Positions 1 through 8,330 are shown, numbered from the stretch's first letter. The stretch is 64,000 nucleotides of DNA from Burkholderiales bacterium RIFCSPLOWO2_12_FULL_61_40 (GCA_001770935.1 MESI01000043.1:1-64000), one strand, 5' to 3'. A program made the numbers and translations. The notes: a model not told the origin generated them from the sequence alone.

Positions 1-580
1 ACAAGGGCATGGACACCACGCTGGAGGCAAACAGGGGCGCTGCCATCACCCCGCCCAAGGCCAGCCACAGCTCAAACAACCACCCGTCCTGGGCCAGCAC
101 CACATGGCGGATGAAGTCCACCGGGGTTTGGATCGGCACCGGTGCCAGCAAGGTGATCAGCGCCGCGGAGGTCAGTACCCAGCCGGTGGCGGCCAGCGCC
201 AGCAGCGATCCAAATTGCACCAGACACCAGTAATCACTGTCCCACTTGCTGGAATGGGTGTTTTGCCAGCTGAGCCAGGTTCTGAGCACCACCCGCGCGT
301 CGGCTTTTTCACCGCGTTCCAGGGCGCGGCTCAGCGCATACAGGCTGGTGGCCAGCACCGGTGCGACCACCAGAAAGCCGGACAGCGCACCGGCCAGCAA
401 CCAGAAGCGGTGGTGGGCCAGGGCGATGATGGCGGCGCCCGCCACGACCATGACCGAGCCATGGGCCAGACTGGCAAAGCCGATACGGACCATGTCGTCC
501 CAGGCCCGTACCAGCCAGGTCAGGGGCTGCATCAGGCCGATGGTGCGCACTTTGGGAGCAGAAGAGGAGGTGGGAGGCAT
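1..580 (-). CDS. DUF2189-family integral membrane protein (3' part cut by window edge)
   Basis: The frame is open on the minus strand from an ATG at 580 to the window's left edge, so the C-terminus is missing and the ORF track does not list it. The translation begins MPPTSSSAPKVRTIG and contains long hydrophobic stretches (VMVVAGAAIIALAHH, LSGFLVVAPVLATSLYAL, and two more further on). This organisation matches the DUF2189 membrane proteins common in proteobacteria, often found near cytochrome c oxidase or respiratory genes; their function is unknown. The plus-strand ORFs listed over it have arginine- and serine-rich shadow composition. The family assignment is from memory of sequence pattern. 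No clear ribosome-binding site was seen before this ATG, so the start is tentative. Confidence 0.75.
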   Translation of the reverse strand, partial: MPPTSSSAPKVRTIGLMQPLTWLVRAWDDMVRIGFASLAHGSVMVVAGAAIIALAHHRFWLLAGALSGFLVVAPVLATSLYALSRALERGEKADARVVLRTWLSWQNTHSSKWDSDYWCLVQFGSLLALAATGWVLTSAALITLLAPVPIQTPVDFIRHVVLAQDGWLFELWLALGGVMAAPLFASSVVSMPL

Positions 581-721
581 GGGCAGACCGAGGGTGAAGT
601 GGGGGGCAGTGTAGGGGCTCAAAACACGGGGTGGACCCAAAAAACGGGTTGAGTACGCCGCTCTAGAGGCGATTTGAACAATTCGCCGACAATCACGGCT
701 TGATTTTCCAAGTTTAAATTC

Positions 722-1423
722 ATGACCTGTCCCCCCTTTGCAGCACCTGTCCAGCACCTTGAACCCACGCCAGTTCCAGAGCGGGCCTCCAGGCCGGTTC
801 GTCCCAAGGCGCCTGAGGTGCAGCCGGTGCTGGAAAAACTGTTTGAACTTTATCCACATTTGTTTGGTGCGGAGTTCTTGCCACTCAAGCTGGGTATTTT
901 CCAGGAATTGATGGCACGCCACCCCGAGCATTTTGAGCGTGCCGGTCTGAAAGCCGCCTTGGGACTGCACACGCGTTCGGCCCGCTACCTGCAAAGCGTG
1001 GCCGCAGGCAAGCAACGCCACGACCTGGACGGGGCCGCGGTGGAAGACGTGTCGCCTGAGCATGTGTACCTGGCATTGCTGGAACTGTACCGGCGCAAAC
1101 AGGGCCGCTCCAGGGAAGATTTGCGTCCCAAAGTCCGTGCGCAAGTGCTGGCGGCTTTTGCGGGCTCGGGTTTGACCCGCCAGGAATACGCCACAAGAGC
1201 CTTGGTGGTGGCGCCCGACACCGGCGCCTTGCTGGACGATGCGTTTGCCGAATACGACCAGACACTGGCCAAGCAGGAAGCCTTGCTCAGGGCCTTTGAC
1301 AGCAGTGGCAAGACGGCCGCGGAGTTTGCCGACATGTATGGACTGGACGCACAGGCGGTCAGCGCCTTGCTGGGCCGGCGCCCATCCGTGGCAGCGGCGC
1401 CTGCGGATGCCACATCCCTTTAA
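722..1423 (+). CDS. proQ: ProQ/FinO-domain RNA chaperone
   Basis: This 233-residue protein has the FinO/ProQ fold at about residues 28-140, with the hallmark run LYPHLFGAEFLPLKLGI followed by the helical core and ALLELYRRKQGR. ProQ proteins bind structured small RNAs and mRNA 3' ends and act as global post-transcriptional regulators. The C-terminal 80 residues form a separate extension ending in a short helical segment instead of the Tudor-like domain of E. coli ProQ. The start ATG follows the A/T-rich sequence ccaagtttaaattc, with only a weak ribosome-binding site. It stands alone, reading away from the DUF2189 gene. I am confident of the domain and less so of the exact start or the cellular role. 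Confidence 0.85.
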   Translation: MTCPPFAAPVQHLEPTPVPERASRPVRPKAPEVQPVLEKLFELYPHLFGAEFLPLKLGIFQELMARHPEHFERAGLKAALGLHTRSARYLQSVAAGKQRHDLDGAAVEDVSPEHVYLALLELYRRKQGRSREDLRPKVRAQVLAAFAGSGLTRQEYATRALVVAPDTGALLDDAFAEYDQTLAKQEALLRAFDSSGKTAAEFADMYGLDAQAVSALLGRRPSVAAAPADATSL

Positions 1424-1457
1424 TTCCCTGCATTGACCCCCCCCCAGGAGACACGCC

Positions 1458-1823
1458 ATGCCGCGTTCCGTTTTGAGCGAAGCCCAGATCCATCCCGCCA
1501 TTCGGGAGCGCATTGCCACCCTGCACCAGGATATCGTCCAGGAAGTAAAGACGGCGGTGGACGCCAAGGCGGTGGTGGTGGTCGGCATGGGCATGAACCC
1601 CATGCCCAGAAAAGCCCGTGCCGCGCTGGATGCCGCCGGTGTGCCCTACACCTACCTGGAGTACGGCAATTACCTGAACAGCTGGCGCCGGCGCAATGCG
1701 CTCAAGATGTGGACCGGCTGGCCCACCTTTCCCATGGTGTTTGTCAAAGGCACCCTGGTGGGCGGCGCGACCGACGTGCAAAAGCTGATCGCCAGTGGTG
1801 AACTGAAAAAAATGCTGGCCTGA
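1458..1823 (+). CDS. Glutaredoxin-fold protein lacking the active-site cysteines
   Basis: The 121-residue product aligns along its length with the glutaredoxin family: a first strand (AVVVVGM), the active-site position, the helix RKARAALDAAGVPYTYLE, the cis-proline loop WPTFPMVFVKG and the GGATDVQKLIASGEL helix. Where the family has CPxC or CGFS, this protein reads NPMP, and there is no cysteine anywhere. It therefore cannot carry out dithiol or monothiol glutaredoxin chemistry or ligate an iron-sulfur cluster through that residue. A scaffold or protein-interaction role is possible, but that is inference. A cccccaggag ribosome-binding site precedes the ATG. The stop codon abuts the GTG of the next gene, so the two are probably cotranscribed. 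Confidence 0.8.
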   Translation: MPRSVLSEAQIHPAIRERIATLHQDIVQEVKTAVDAKAVVVVGMGMNPMPRKARAALDAAGVPYTYLEYGNYLNSWRRRNALKMWTGWPTFPMVFVKGTLVGGATDVQKLIASGELKKMLA

Positions 1824-3251
1824 GTGCCCAGCGGCACGTATGAGCGTATGAAATACAGCGGTAAAAAACCCGACGGCGCCATCCAGCGCAATGCCCTGGG
1901 ACGCGGCCTGTCCGTGTCGGTGGCGGGCGCGCGGGCCAGCAGCGCACTGGCGCTGGATGCAGCCTTGGGCCGGGTATTCCCCCTGTGGAAGAAACACAGC
2001 ACGGTCATGGAAAACGAGGCCCGGCGTTTTGTGGCCGAGCTGGGGCGGCTCAAAGGCACCTATGTCAAGGTCGGCCAGATGTGGGCCCTGTTTGGGGAAC
2101 ACTTCCTGCCGCCCGAGTTGACCGAGGCCCTGCACGAACTGGAAGCCAGCACCACGCCCCTGGCATGGCGCGCCATTGAACCTGTGCTTCAGCACAACCT
2201 GGGCCCGGCCTATGCCGCACTGGTGGTAGACCCCCAGGCGCTGGCGGCGGCCTCGCTGGCCCAGGTGCACCGGGCGCGTGTCATTGCCAACGGTGAAGAA
2301 ATTTGCCTCAAGGTGCTGTACCCCGGCGTGCGCGACACCATTGACGCCGATTTCAATGCCGTGGTGCGCTTGCTCAAGATGACCCGCTGGTTGAAGGCCG
2401 GGCGCGAGCTGGACGACTGGCTGGAAGACATGCGCACCCAGCTGCACCTGGAAGTGGACTACCAGCGCGAGGCCCGGATGACCTTGCGCATGGCGGCCCT
2501 GGTGGCGAATGACCCGCGCTACTGCGTGCCCCGTGTCTACCCGCAGTACAGCGGCAGTGCGGTGCTGGCATTGGAGTACCTGCCCGGCGAAGCGGTGACC
2601 AGTGCGGTGGTGGCGGCTTTGCCGCAGGCCCGGCGCAACCGGCTGGCGGTGGCCATGCTGGATTTGTTCCTGCACGAAGTTTTTGTGTGGGGCGTGATGC
2701 AGACCGACCCCAATTTCGGCAACTACCGCATCCGGGTGGGGGAAACTTCGGACCAACTGGTCTTGCTGGACTTTGGCGCCCTGAGCGAGTGTTCGGAAGA
2801 CTTTCTGGATGCCCTGGGGCGCACCATCGCCGCTGCCCAGCAGGGTGACCGGGTTGCCGTGGTGCAAGGCTTGATGGACCTGGGCTGCCTGCCGCCCGAC
2901 AGCTGTGCGGATGCGCAGCAGATGTTTGCCGACTTCTGCCTGCGCCTGCTGGAGCCCTTGCGGGAGGTGCAGAATTTGCCGCCCGAGCGGCTCAATGCCC
3001 AGGGCGAGTACCGCTGGGGCGCGTCCAACCTGATGCAACGTGCGGGGAAAAAGGCCGCCAAGTCGACTCTGAGCCGCCATTTCACGACCCCTTCGCGCGA
3101 GTTTGCCTTTGTCGCCCGCAAGCTGACGGGGGTGTTCACCTTCATCGCGGTGCTGAACGCCGAATTCAACGGGGCGGAACTGCTCCAGCAGCATGTGGCA
3201 CGCTGGCGTGCACGCCAGACCACCCGCCGGGGCGAGGCCTCGCTGGCCTAG
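1824..3251 (+). CDS. ABC1/UbiB-family atypical protein kinase
   Basis: This 475-residue protein carries the signature motifs of the ABC1/ADCK/UbiB family: KVGQ at about 82-85, the alanine-rich loop AAASLAQVH at 141-149 in place of a glycine-rich loop, the lysine of EICLKVLYPG at 163, the catalytic-loop equivalent DPNFGNY and the metal-binding LLDFGAL. Family members bind ATP and support ubiquinone biosynthesis, often as ATPases more than kinases. No C-terminal transmembrane pair like that of E. coli UbiB is evident, so this is probably an AarF-type paralogue and not ubiB itself. The GTG start directly follows the upstream TGA; an in-frame ATG at 1848 is an alternative. It likely forms an operon with the glutaredoxin-like gene. 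Confidence 0.85.
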   Translation: MPSGTYERMKYSGKKPDGAIQRNALGRGLSVSVAGARASSALALDAALGRVFPLWKKHSTVMENEARRFVAELGRLKGTYVKVGQMWALFGEHFLPPELTEALHELEASTTPLAWRAIEPVLQHNLGPAYAALVVDPQALAAASLAQVHRARVIANGEEICLKVLYPGVRDTIDADFNAVVRLLKMTRWLKAGRELDDWLEDMRTQLHLEVDYQREARMTLRMAALVANDPRYCVPRVYPQYSGSAVLALEYLPGEAVTSAVVAALPQARRNRLAVAMLDLFLHEVFVWGVMQTDPNFGNYRIRVGETSDQLVLLDFGALSECSEDFLDALGRTIAAAQQGDRVAVVQGLMDLGCLPPDSCADAQQMFADFCLRLLEPLREVQNLPPERLNAQGEYRWGASNLMQRAGKKAAKSTLSRHFTTPSREFAFVARKLTGVFTFIAVLNAEFNGAELLQQHVARWRARQTTRRGEASLA

Positions 3252-3255
3252 ACGT

Positions 3256-4407
3256 TCAAGGGGGGTGCCCTGCGGTGGCGACGGTCTGTAGCGTTTGCAG
3301 GCGCAGGGTGCGTTCTGCTTTGGGCAGCTCGGCCAGTGCTTGGACGGCGCCGTAAAACGCCTGCCAGTCGCCGTGCTGGCGGGCAAACAGGGTTTCAAAC
3401 GCGTCCACCCAGTCGTCGTAGGCGGCTTGTGCGCCAAAACTGGCGTTGTTGGCACCGGCCGCCCAGGCGTCATAGGCGGCGTAGCCGCCCCAGTCCTGTT
3501 TGAGCCGGGCATAGGCGTGCTGAAAATCGGCAATTGCTACCATTTTCATAGCTGCCTGCGCACTGTTTACGGGGGCTAGAGGGTTATTTGGTCCATAAAT
3601 ACCGCTCAAACGCTGGCGGGTGGACCGGGTCAGGGCCCGAAAGCTTTTGCGACGCGCATCGAAGGCGGCGTATTCCTGGCGGGCCGCTGCACCGGCTTCT
3701 TCCTGCAGCCAGCGTGCGCCGCCCAGCCGCTCGACCGCGGTGGCAAACGATTCGTTGAAAGCCGTGTCGTCCTTCACGTACAGCACCTGGTGCGCCAGCT
3801 CATGAAAAATCATACGGGCCAGTTCCCCTTCCGGGTAACGGATAAAGGTGCTGAGCAGGGGGTCACCCCCGGCCCAGTTCATCCAGCCCAGGGTGGAGTA
3901 GGCGGGCACCGGGTAGACATGGACTTCCAGGCCCTCGGTGCGCAAGGCGGCCGCCTGCTGCTGCGCCGCCTGCTCGTCAAAGTAGCCGCGGTAGCCGACA
4001 CAGCCAGCCACCGGGAAACACCATTGGTGGAGCGTGAGGGAAAAAGGGGGCGCCGCCACCACGTTCCACACCGCCGCACGGCGCTGCACATCGGCGTAAC
4101 GCTGGTAGCTGGGATTGTCCGGCAGGTGCAAGGCGGTCACGGCAAAACGGCGGATCTGCTGGGCCAGCTGCAAGCGCTGTTTCAGGGGCTGGGGCGTGCT
4201 GTCGTCGGCCAGCCACTGGTCCACCGGCCGCGCCGCCTGCAGGATCTGGAGGTGGCCGCTGACCGAGCCCAGCAGGTACGTGGTGTCGGCACAGCCTGCC
4301 GCCAGCAGTGCCAGCAGCCCACCCCCCAGGGAATGCCAGCGCCCACCCCGGCGCACCCGCCAAGAGGGTGGGTGCGCGGAGGAAGAAGGGGCGCTCGGGG
4401 TGGTCAA
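3256..4407 (-). CDS. Lipoprotein zinc aminopeptidase (putative aminopeptidase family PF10023)
   Basis: The 383-residue product has an arginine-rich N-terminus, a hydrophobic stretch and a lipobox LLAAGC ending at C39, so it is probably a membrane-anchored periplasmic protein. The metallopeptidase motif HELAH is at about 202-206, followed by NESFAT, whose glutamate near 219 is the likely third zinc ligand. The family is annotated as putative aminopeptidase; its substrate is unknown. The gene faces the ABC1-kinase gene tail to tail with only 4 bp between the two stops. A copy of the scattered short repeat of this genome lies in frame inside the gene at about 3536-3592, encoding a stretch near IYGPNNPLAPVNSAQAA that looks like a small acquired insert. 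Confidence 0.82.
   Translation of the reverse strand: MTTPSAPSSSAHPPSWRVRRGGRWHSLGGGLLALLAAGCADTTYLLGSVSGHLQILQAARPVDQWLADDSTPQPLKQRLQLAQQIRRFAVTALHLPDNPSYQRYADVQRRAAVWNVVAAPPFSLTLHQWCFPVAGCVGYRGYFDEQAAQQQAAALRTEGLEVHVYPVPAYSTLGWMNWAGGDPLLSTFIRYPEGELARMIFHELAHQVLYVKDDTAFNESFATAVERLGGARWLQEEAGAAARQEYAAFDARRKSFRALTRSTRQRLSGIYGPNNPLAPVNSAQAAMKMVAIADFQHAYARLKQDWGGYAAYDAWAAGANNASFGAQAAYDDWVDAFETLFARQHGDWQAFYGAVQALAELPKAERTLRLQTLQTVATAGHPP
3536..3592. repeat. Short interspersed repeat, copy 1, inside the aminopeptidase gene
   Basis: gctaccattttcatagctgc, ctgcgcactgttta and gggggctagagg match the scattered repeat in inverse orientation. The coding frame stays open through it. Confidence 0.72.
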
Positions 4408-4418
4408 TGACGCGTCAA

Positions 4419-4973
4419 CTACTGCTTGGGCGCTGCGGGAGGCGCTTTTTTGTCGGCCTTGGGGGGCATTTTGGGGCCACGGTCGCCACCATGGCGGCCA
4501 CCCATGCGGGCGTGTTCGCTGTCAAAGACCTTTTTTTGCTCGGCGTTCAGGGCGGCGTAAAAGGTTTTGGTGGCTTCGTCGCGTTTGTCCATCGCAGCAG
4601 TCATGTCGGTCAGGTGCTGTTTGCGCAATTCGTGCATTTTGTCGATGCGCTCCGGCGTGGTGAGCTTGTCCAGCTCCGCGCGGTCGGGATACTGGTTCAT
4701 GGTGCGGGCTGCGGGCTTCATGGCGGCGGCAAAGGCGGTCCAGGCACCTTCTTGTGCGGTGGTGATTTTCAGTTTGGCTTTGAGTGCGTCGAGTCGTTTG
4801 GCCACCATGGCCTCCATTTTGCGCATGCCGTCTTTGCCTTCGTGGCGCATCATGCCGCCGTCCCCCATCATGGCGCGGTGGTCGGCCATGGGGCTGGGGT
4901 TTTGTGCGAATGTGGCAAAGCCTGCGCTGGCCAACAGACCTGCTACGACCAGAGATTTGAAAGCGGGTTTCAT
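4419..4973 (-). CDS. Spy/CpxP-like (LTXXQ) periplasmic protein
   Basis: The start at 4973 is chosen because it gives a proper Sec signal peptide (MKPAFKSLVVAGLLASAGFA, cleavage near FAQ) and has an aaggatg ribosome-binding site; the track start at 5009 adds 12 residues without either. The mature protein, about 160 residues, is helical and rich in Met, His, Lys and Asp, with KLKITTAQEGAW and ALNAEQKKVFD resembling the paired LTxxQ helices of Spy and CpxP. These are small periplasmic chaperones or envelope-stress and metal-response proteins. The Met/His-rich N-terminus (MADHRAMMGDGGMMRHEG) could bind metal, which is inference. It lies 11 bp downstream of nothing on its own strand except the aminopeptidase that follows it, so the two may be cotranscribed. 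Confidence 0.75.
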   Translation of the reverse strand: MKPAFKSLVVAGLLASAGFATFAQNPSPMADHRAMMGDGGMMRHEGKDGMRKMEAMVAKRLDALKAKLKITTAQEGAWTAFAAAMKPAARTMNQYPDRAELDKLTTPERIDKMHELRKQHLTDMTAAMDKRDEATKTFYAALNAEQKKVFDSEHARMGGRHGGDRGPKMPPKADKKAPPAAPKQ

Positions 4974-5176
4974 AAATACATCCTTTTTGGGGTGGCTTGA
5001 CGCGGACATCGCGATCAGCTTGGGTTTAGTATCCGGCGCGGGTGTATCTGCTCCATTGCAGCAGGATAAGGCTTTGTAAAGTTGCGTGAAAATAGTCGGT
5101 TAGTGCAGGGAGGACACCCCAGGTTCGCACAGTGGCTTGCGACGGTGTTCCCCACCAGGTTTCAACAAAGGTGAAT

Positions 5177-6085
5177 ATGTTTAAAAACGTGATGGTGTTT
5201 CGCATGGTGTCGGGCTGGTCGGCGACCCAGGCGCAACTGGAAGAGGCGCTGGATGGCGCCCGGTTTGTGGAGTGTGGTGCTTCGCAGGAAAAATCGGTGG
5301 GCTGGGTGGAACCCCGGGGCCAGGCGCATGGTGCGCTGGTGGAGATTGTGGGCGGCCAGTGGCTGCTCAAGCTGATGGTCGAGATCAAGACGGTGCCCGG
5401 CTCCGTGGTCAAGCGCAAGGTGCAAGACCAGCTGGCCCATATCGAAGCCACCACCGGGCGCAAACCCGGTAAAAAGGAAAAGCGCGAAATCAGCGAAGAC
5501 GCCCGCGTGGCGCTCCTGCCCATGGCGTTTAGCAAACAGTCCAGCGTGACGGTGTGGATTGACCCCAAGAGTGGCTTTCTGGTGCTGGACTCGGGCAGCC
5601 AGTCCAAGGCCGACGAGGTGATGACGGCCCTGGTCAAGGCGGTGGATGGCTTGGCGGTGCAACTGGTCAATACCCAGACCTCGCCCGCCGCCGCCATGTC
5701 GATCTGGCTGTCCACCCACGAAGCGCCCCAGGGTTTCAGCGTGGACCGCGAGTGTGAACTCAAGGCGGCCGACGAGTCCAAGGCCGTGGTGCGCTACACC
5801 CGCCACGCGCTGGACACCGACGAGGTGAGCCAGCACATTGCCCAGGGCAAGGTGCCCACGCGGGTGGCCATGACCTGGAACGACCGGGTGTCCTTTGTGC
5901 TGACCGAGGCGCTGCAGCTCAAAAAAGTGGCGATTTTGGACGTGGTGCTGGAAGGCGCCCCCGCGTCGCCCGGCGACCGCCAGGACGACAACTTTGATAC
6001 CGATGTGGCCATTGCCACGGGCGAGCTGTCGCAGCTGATTCCCGACCTGCTGGAAGCCCTGGGCGGCGAAATGGCGCTGGCCTAG
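5177..6085 (+). CDS. rdgC: Recombination-associated protein RdgC
   Basis: This 302-residue protein matches RdgC in length and sequence (MFKNVMVFRMVSGWS start, GWVEPRG, LLPMAFSKQSSVTVWID, CELKAADESKAVVRY). RdgC is a nucleoid-associated, ring-forming DNA-binding protein that restrains RecA-driven recombination. The ATG at 5177 is preferred over the track start at 5132 because it is preceded by aaggtgaat and gives the conserved family N-terminus. It stands as a single gene, divergent from the Spy-like gene. The large minus-strand ORF over it (362 residues) is a high-GC shadow. Confidence 0.93.
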   Translation: MFKNVMVFRMVSGWSATQAQLEEALDGARFVECGASQEKSVGWVEPRGQAHGALVEIVGGQWLLKLMVEIKTVPGSVVKRKVQDQLAHIEATTGRKPGKKEKREISEDARVALLPMAFSKQSSVTVWIDPKSGFLVLDSGSQSKADEVMTALVKAVDGLAVQLVNTQTSPAAAMSIWLSTHEAPQGFSVDRECELKAADESKAVVRYTRHALDTDEVSQHIAQGKVPTRVAMTWNDRVSFVLTEALQLKKVAILDVVLEGAPASPGDRQDDNFDTDVAIATGELSQLIPDLLEALGGEMALA

Positions 6086-6159
6086 CGGGTCTTGCGGTGC
6101 TGCCACGGGGGGGCTTGCGACTGCCGGGTTTCCCGATTTCCGAACTTCCGAGCTTTCCA

Positions 6160-6223
6160 ACTTCCGGCCCCCACTCCCCCCAACCCCCTCGCCCCGCCGG
6201 GCGAGGGGGAGCTCAACAGCCGA
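6160..6223 (+). repeat. Left arm of a perfect 64-bp inverted repeat
   Basis: These 64 bases are the exact reverse complement of 6570-6633. The arm itself contains a strong hairpin (ccccctcgccc / gggcgaggggg). Similarity between the two arms continues inward for about 50 more bases at roughly 70 percent, so the full arms are near 115 bp. Confidence 0.9.
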
Positions 6224-6569
6224 TTGGGTGGCTTCGCGCCGAATACGCAATCACTGGCGCAGTGTTGCCCAGGGCTTTGTGGTGCCTGGGCTTTGCGCAT
6301 GGGGTCGTAGTCAAGGGCGCAGCCCAGGCGTGCCAACGGCGGCCCGCTGCGCGGCCGCGCGACCCATCGAACACTCCCAGCCTTCACCTTCGCTCTCGCC
6401 CGCCCCAGGTTTGCCATCAAACCCAGCCATGGCTGCTGGCGCGCAGCCGCCAGCCTTGCGCGTGCCAAGGACGCGGATGACCCTACGACCGCCTGCGCAA
6501 AACCTTCACCAACCACACCCTTGGCAACGCCTCGACCGTAATTCCGTAGTCGGCGCACCGCCACCAAAT

Positions 6570-6633
6570 TCGGCTGTTGAGCTCCCCCTCGCCCGGCGGG
6601 GCGAGGGGGTTGGGGGGAGTGGGGGCCGGAAGT
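6570..6633 (-). repeat. Right arm of the perfect 64-bp inverted repeat
   Basis: This is the exact reverse complement of 6160-6223. On its outer side it is followed by iterated short motifs (ggaagtcggaagt); a looser version of the same motifs borders the left arm. The paired arms with an unrelated centre resemble a small non-autonomous mobile unit or two oppositely inserted copies of one repeat. Confidence 0.9.
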
Positions 6634-6692
6634 TCGGAAGTCGGAAGTCGGAAGTTCGCCAGAAAGCTTGTTGGAGCGGCAGATTTTGAGTC

Positions 6693-6757
6693 AAATTCGA
6701 CTGTAGCCTCCGTGAAATCTGCGCAAGTAGCTACATTTTTTATAGCGAATGATGACT
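6693..6757 (+). repeat. Short interspersed repeat, copy 2
   Basis: The sequence around tgcgcaagtagctac, with gtagcc upstream and tatagcgaa downstream, is a diverged copy of the scattered repeat also seen near 3540, 12540, 23640, 25433, 36600 and 58610. Confidence 0.6.
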
Positions 6758-6911
6758 GGTGGCTTGGCAATTGATACAGACACATTGGGGGCAAGGGGTA
6801 CTTCAAATGCCCGCGACAGCTCCGCACTGAGCTTGAATAGCACCCGGTGGCACCCGGGCCAGCGCAGGGATGGGATTGTGGCTATGCTGGCGCTTTTGGG
6901 GGAGTGTCCAC

Positions 6912-7802
6912 ATGCAACGAAAAACCGCCCAGGATTTTGACCAGGACCTGCTGATCCTGTTTGACGCCTATGTGCACGGCACGATCGACCGCCGTGGTTT
7001 TCTGGAAAAGGCGCAGAAGTTTGCCGTTGCGGGACTCAGCGCTGCCGGTCTGCTGGCCGCGCTGAGCCCTGACTTTGCCTTGGGGCAGGTGGTTGCCCCG
7101 AACGACGCCCGCGTCAAGACAGAAATGCTGGAGTTCGCCTCACCCCAGGGCTACGGCACCCTGAAGGGCTACCTGGCACGGCCTGCCAACGCCACGGGCA
7201 AACTGCCTGCGGTGCTGGTGGTGCACGAAAACCGGGGCCTGAACCCGCACATCGAAGACATTGCGCGACGTTTGGCGCTGGAGGGTTTCATGGCCTTTGC
7301 GCCCGACGCGCTCACGCCCTTGGGCGGTTACCCTGGGGATGAAGACCAGGCGCGTGCGCTGTTTGCCAAGCTGGACCAGACCCAAACCCGCGAAGACTTT
7401 GTGGCCGCCGCCCAATGGTTGAACGCCCGTGCGGACGGCAACGGCAAACTGGGCGTGGTGGGGTTTTGCTACGGTGGTGGCATCGCCCACCTGCTGGCGG
7501 TGCGCCTGCCTACCCTGGCCGCCGCCGTGCCGTTTTACGGCAACCTTCCCGCGCCTGCGGATGCTGCCCAGGTGAAAGCCCCGCTCCTGATCCACTTTGC
7601 TGCGGTGGACGAACGCATCAACGCGGCCTGGCCCGCCTACGAAGCCGCGCTCCAGGCGGCGGGGGTGCATTACACCGCCTACCAGTACCCCGGAACCCAG
7701 CATGGTTTCAACAACGACACCACGCCGCGGTTTGACGCCGCTGCTGCCAAGCTGGCCTGGGAGCGCACGCTGACTTTTCTGACACTGAAGCTGCGCGCCT
7801 GA
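6912..7802 (+). CDS. Tat-exported dienelactone hydrolase family protein
   Basis: The start at 6912 gives a 296-residue protein; the track start at 6870 only adds an unlikely N-terminus. A twin-arginine motif, RRGFLEK at about 27-33, precedes a hydrophobic stretch ending near ALGQV, so the enzyme is probably exported folded to the periplasm. The mature part is an alpha/beta hydrolase of the dienelactone hydrolase family: HENRG, the nucleophile elbow GFCYGG with cysteine, an acid in AVDERI and the histidine of TQHGF form the Cys-Asp-His triad. Family members open lactones or cleave activated esters; the substrate here cannot be read from the sequence. It is monocistronic and convergent with the two-component genes. 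Confidence 0.87.
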   Translation: MQRKTAQDFDQDLLILFDAYVHGTIDRRGFLEKAQKFAVAGLSAAGLLAALSPDFALGQVVAPNDARVKTEMLEFASPQGYGTLKGYLARPANATGKLPAVLVVHENRGLNPHIEDIARRLALEGFMAFAPDALTPLGGYPGDEDQARALFAKLDQTQTREDFVAAAQWLNARADGNGKLGVVGFCYGGGIAHLLAVRLPTLAAAVPFYGNLPAPADAAQVKAPLLIHFAAVDERINAAWPAYEAALQAAGVHYTAYQYPGTQHGFNNDTTPRFDAAAAKLAWERTLTFLTLKLRA

Positions 7803-7871
7803 AACGGCGCTTGGCCGTCGTGCCGGTCATGGCCATACGCAGGGCCGTGGAAACCATGGTCTCGTCGTGCG

Positions 7872-8330
7872 CTACCGGGAGCTGGCCGACTGCTGTAACA
7901 AGGTCTTACAAAAGTCCTGCTCCACCATGTGGCGCAGGCCGATTTCCGAACTGAAGTAGGTCTGGCCCTGGCAGACCTGGCGAATCGCCGTGTGCAGTTC
8001 ATCGGCGGCATTGGCCTTGGTGACATAGCCCAGCGCACCGGCGCGGTGCATCTCGACCACCCGGTCCAGGTCCGCATGGGCGGACAGGCCGATGATGCGG
8101 GCGTGGGGGTAACTGCTGCACAGGTGTCGCGTGGTCTCCAGGCCATTCATGCCCGGCATGCTCAGGTCCATACACACCACATCCGGCTGGAACTGCGCCA
8201 TGCAGTCCAGCACCTGGTGGCCGTTTTCTGCCTCTGCCACCACCTCCATATCCGGGGCCATTTCCAGCACCATGCGCAGCGCGTCGCGAAACAGCGCATG
8301 GTCATCGGCCAGCATGACACGGATTTTCAT
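7872..8330 (-). CDS. Stand-alone NarL-type response-regulator receiver protein
   Basis: The 152-residue product is a complete receiver domain: the acidic pair in MLADDHALFRDAL, the phosphoacceptor aspartate in VCMDLSMPGMNGLE, the switch serine in IIGLSAHAD and the lysine in GYVTKANAADEL. The sequence resembles the receivers of NarL/FixJ regulators, but it stops about 25 residues after the receiver, with no LuxR-type helix-turn-helix. It overlaps the 3' end of the upstream hybrid kinase gene by 4 bp (ATGA), so the two are translationally coupled. It may act as a phosphate sink or through a protein partner; that is inference. Confidence 0.88.
   Translation of the reverse strand: MKIRVMLADDHALFRDALRMVLEMAPDMEVVAEAENGHQVLDCMAQFQPDVVCMDLSMPGMNGLETTRHLCSSYPHARIIGLSAHADLDRVVEMHRAGALGYVTKANAADELHTAIRQVCQGQTYFSSEIGLRHMVEQDFCKTLLQQSASSR

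Larger units (their letters stand above)
6086..6911. other. Gene-poor stretch of 826 bp containing an inverted-repeat element and one short interspersed repeat
   Basis: No convincing gene lies between rdgC and the dienelactone hydrolase gene. The small ORFs here (6092-6310, 6228-6689, 6082-6567 minus) overlap each other, have shadow-like composition and run through the inverted repeats. The stretch is organised as a left arm, a unique centre of about 300 bp and a right arm in inverse orientation, then a copy of the scattered short repeat. The last 100 bp before the ATG at 6912 should hold the promoter of the hydrolase gene. Confidence 0.7.

Noticed and set aside
1359-3533. 724-residue minus-strand ORF opposite the ProQ, glutaredoxin and ABC1-kinase genes
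   Set aside because: It is a high-GC antisense shadow: His/Gln/Gly-rich composition, no motif, and it spans three well-supported plus-strand genes.
6082-6567. 161-residue minus-strand ORF within the inverted-repeat element
   Set aside because: It runs through the repeat arms, has Ala/Arg/Gly-rich shadow composition and lacks a ribosome-binding site.
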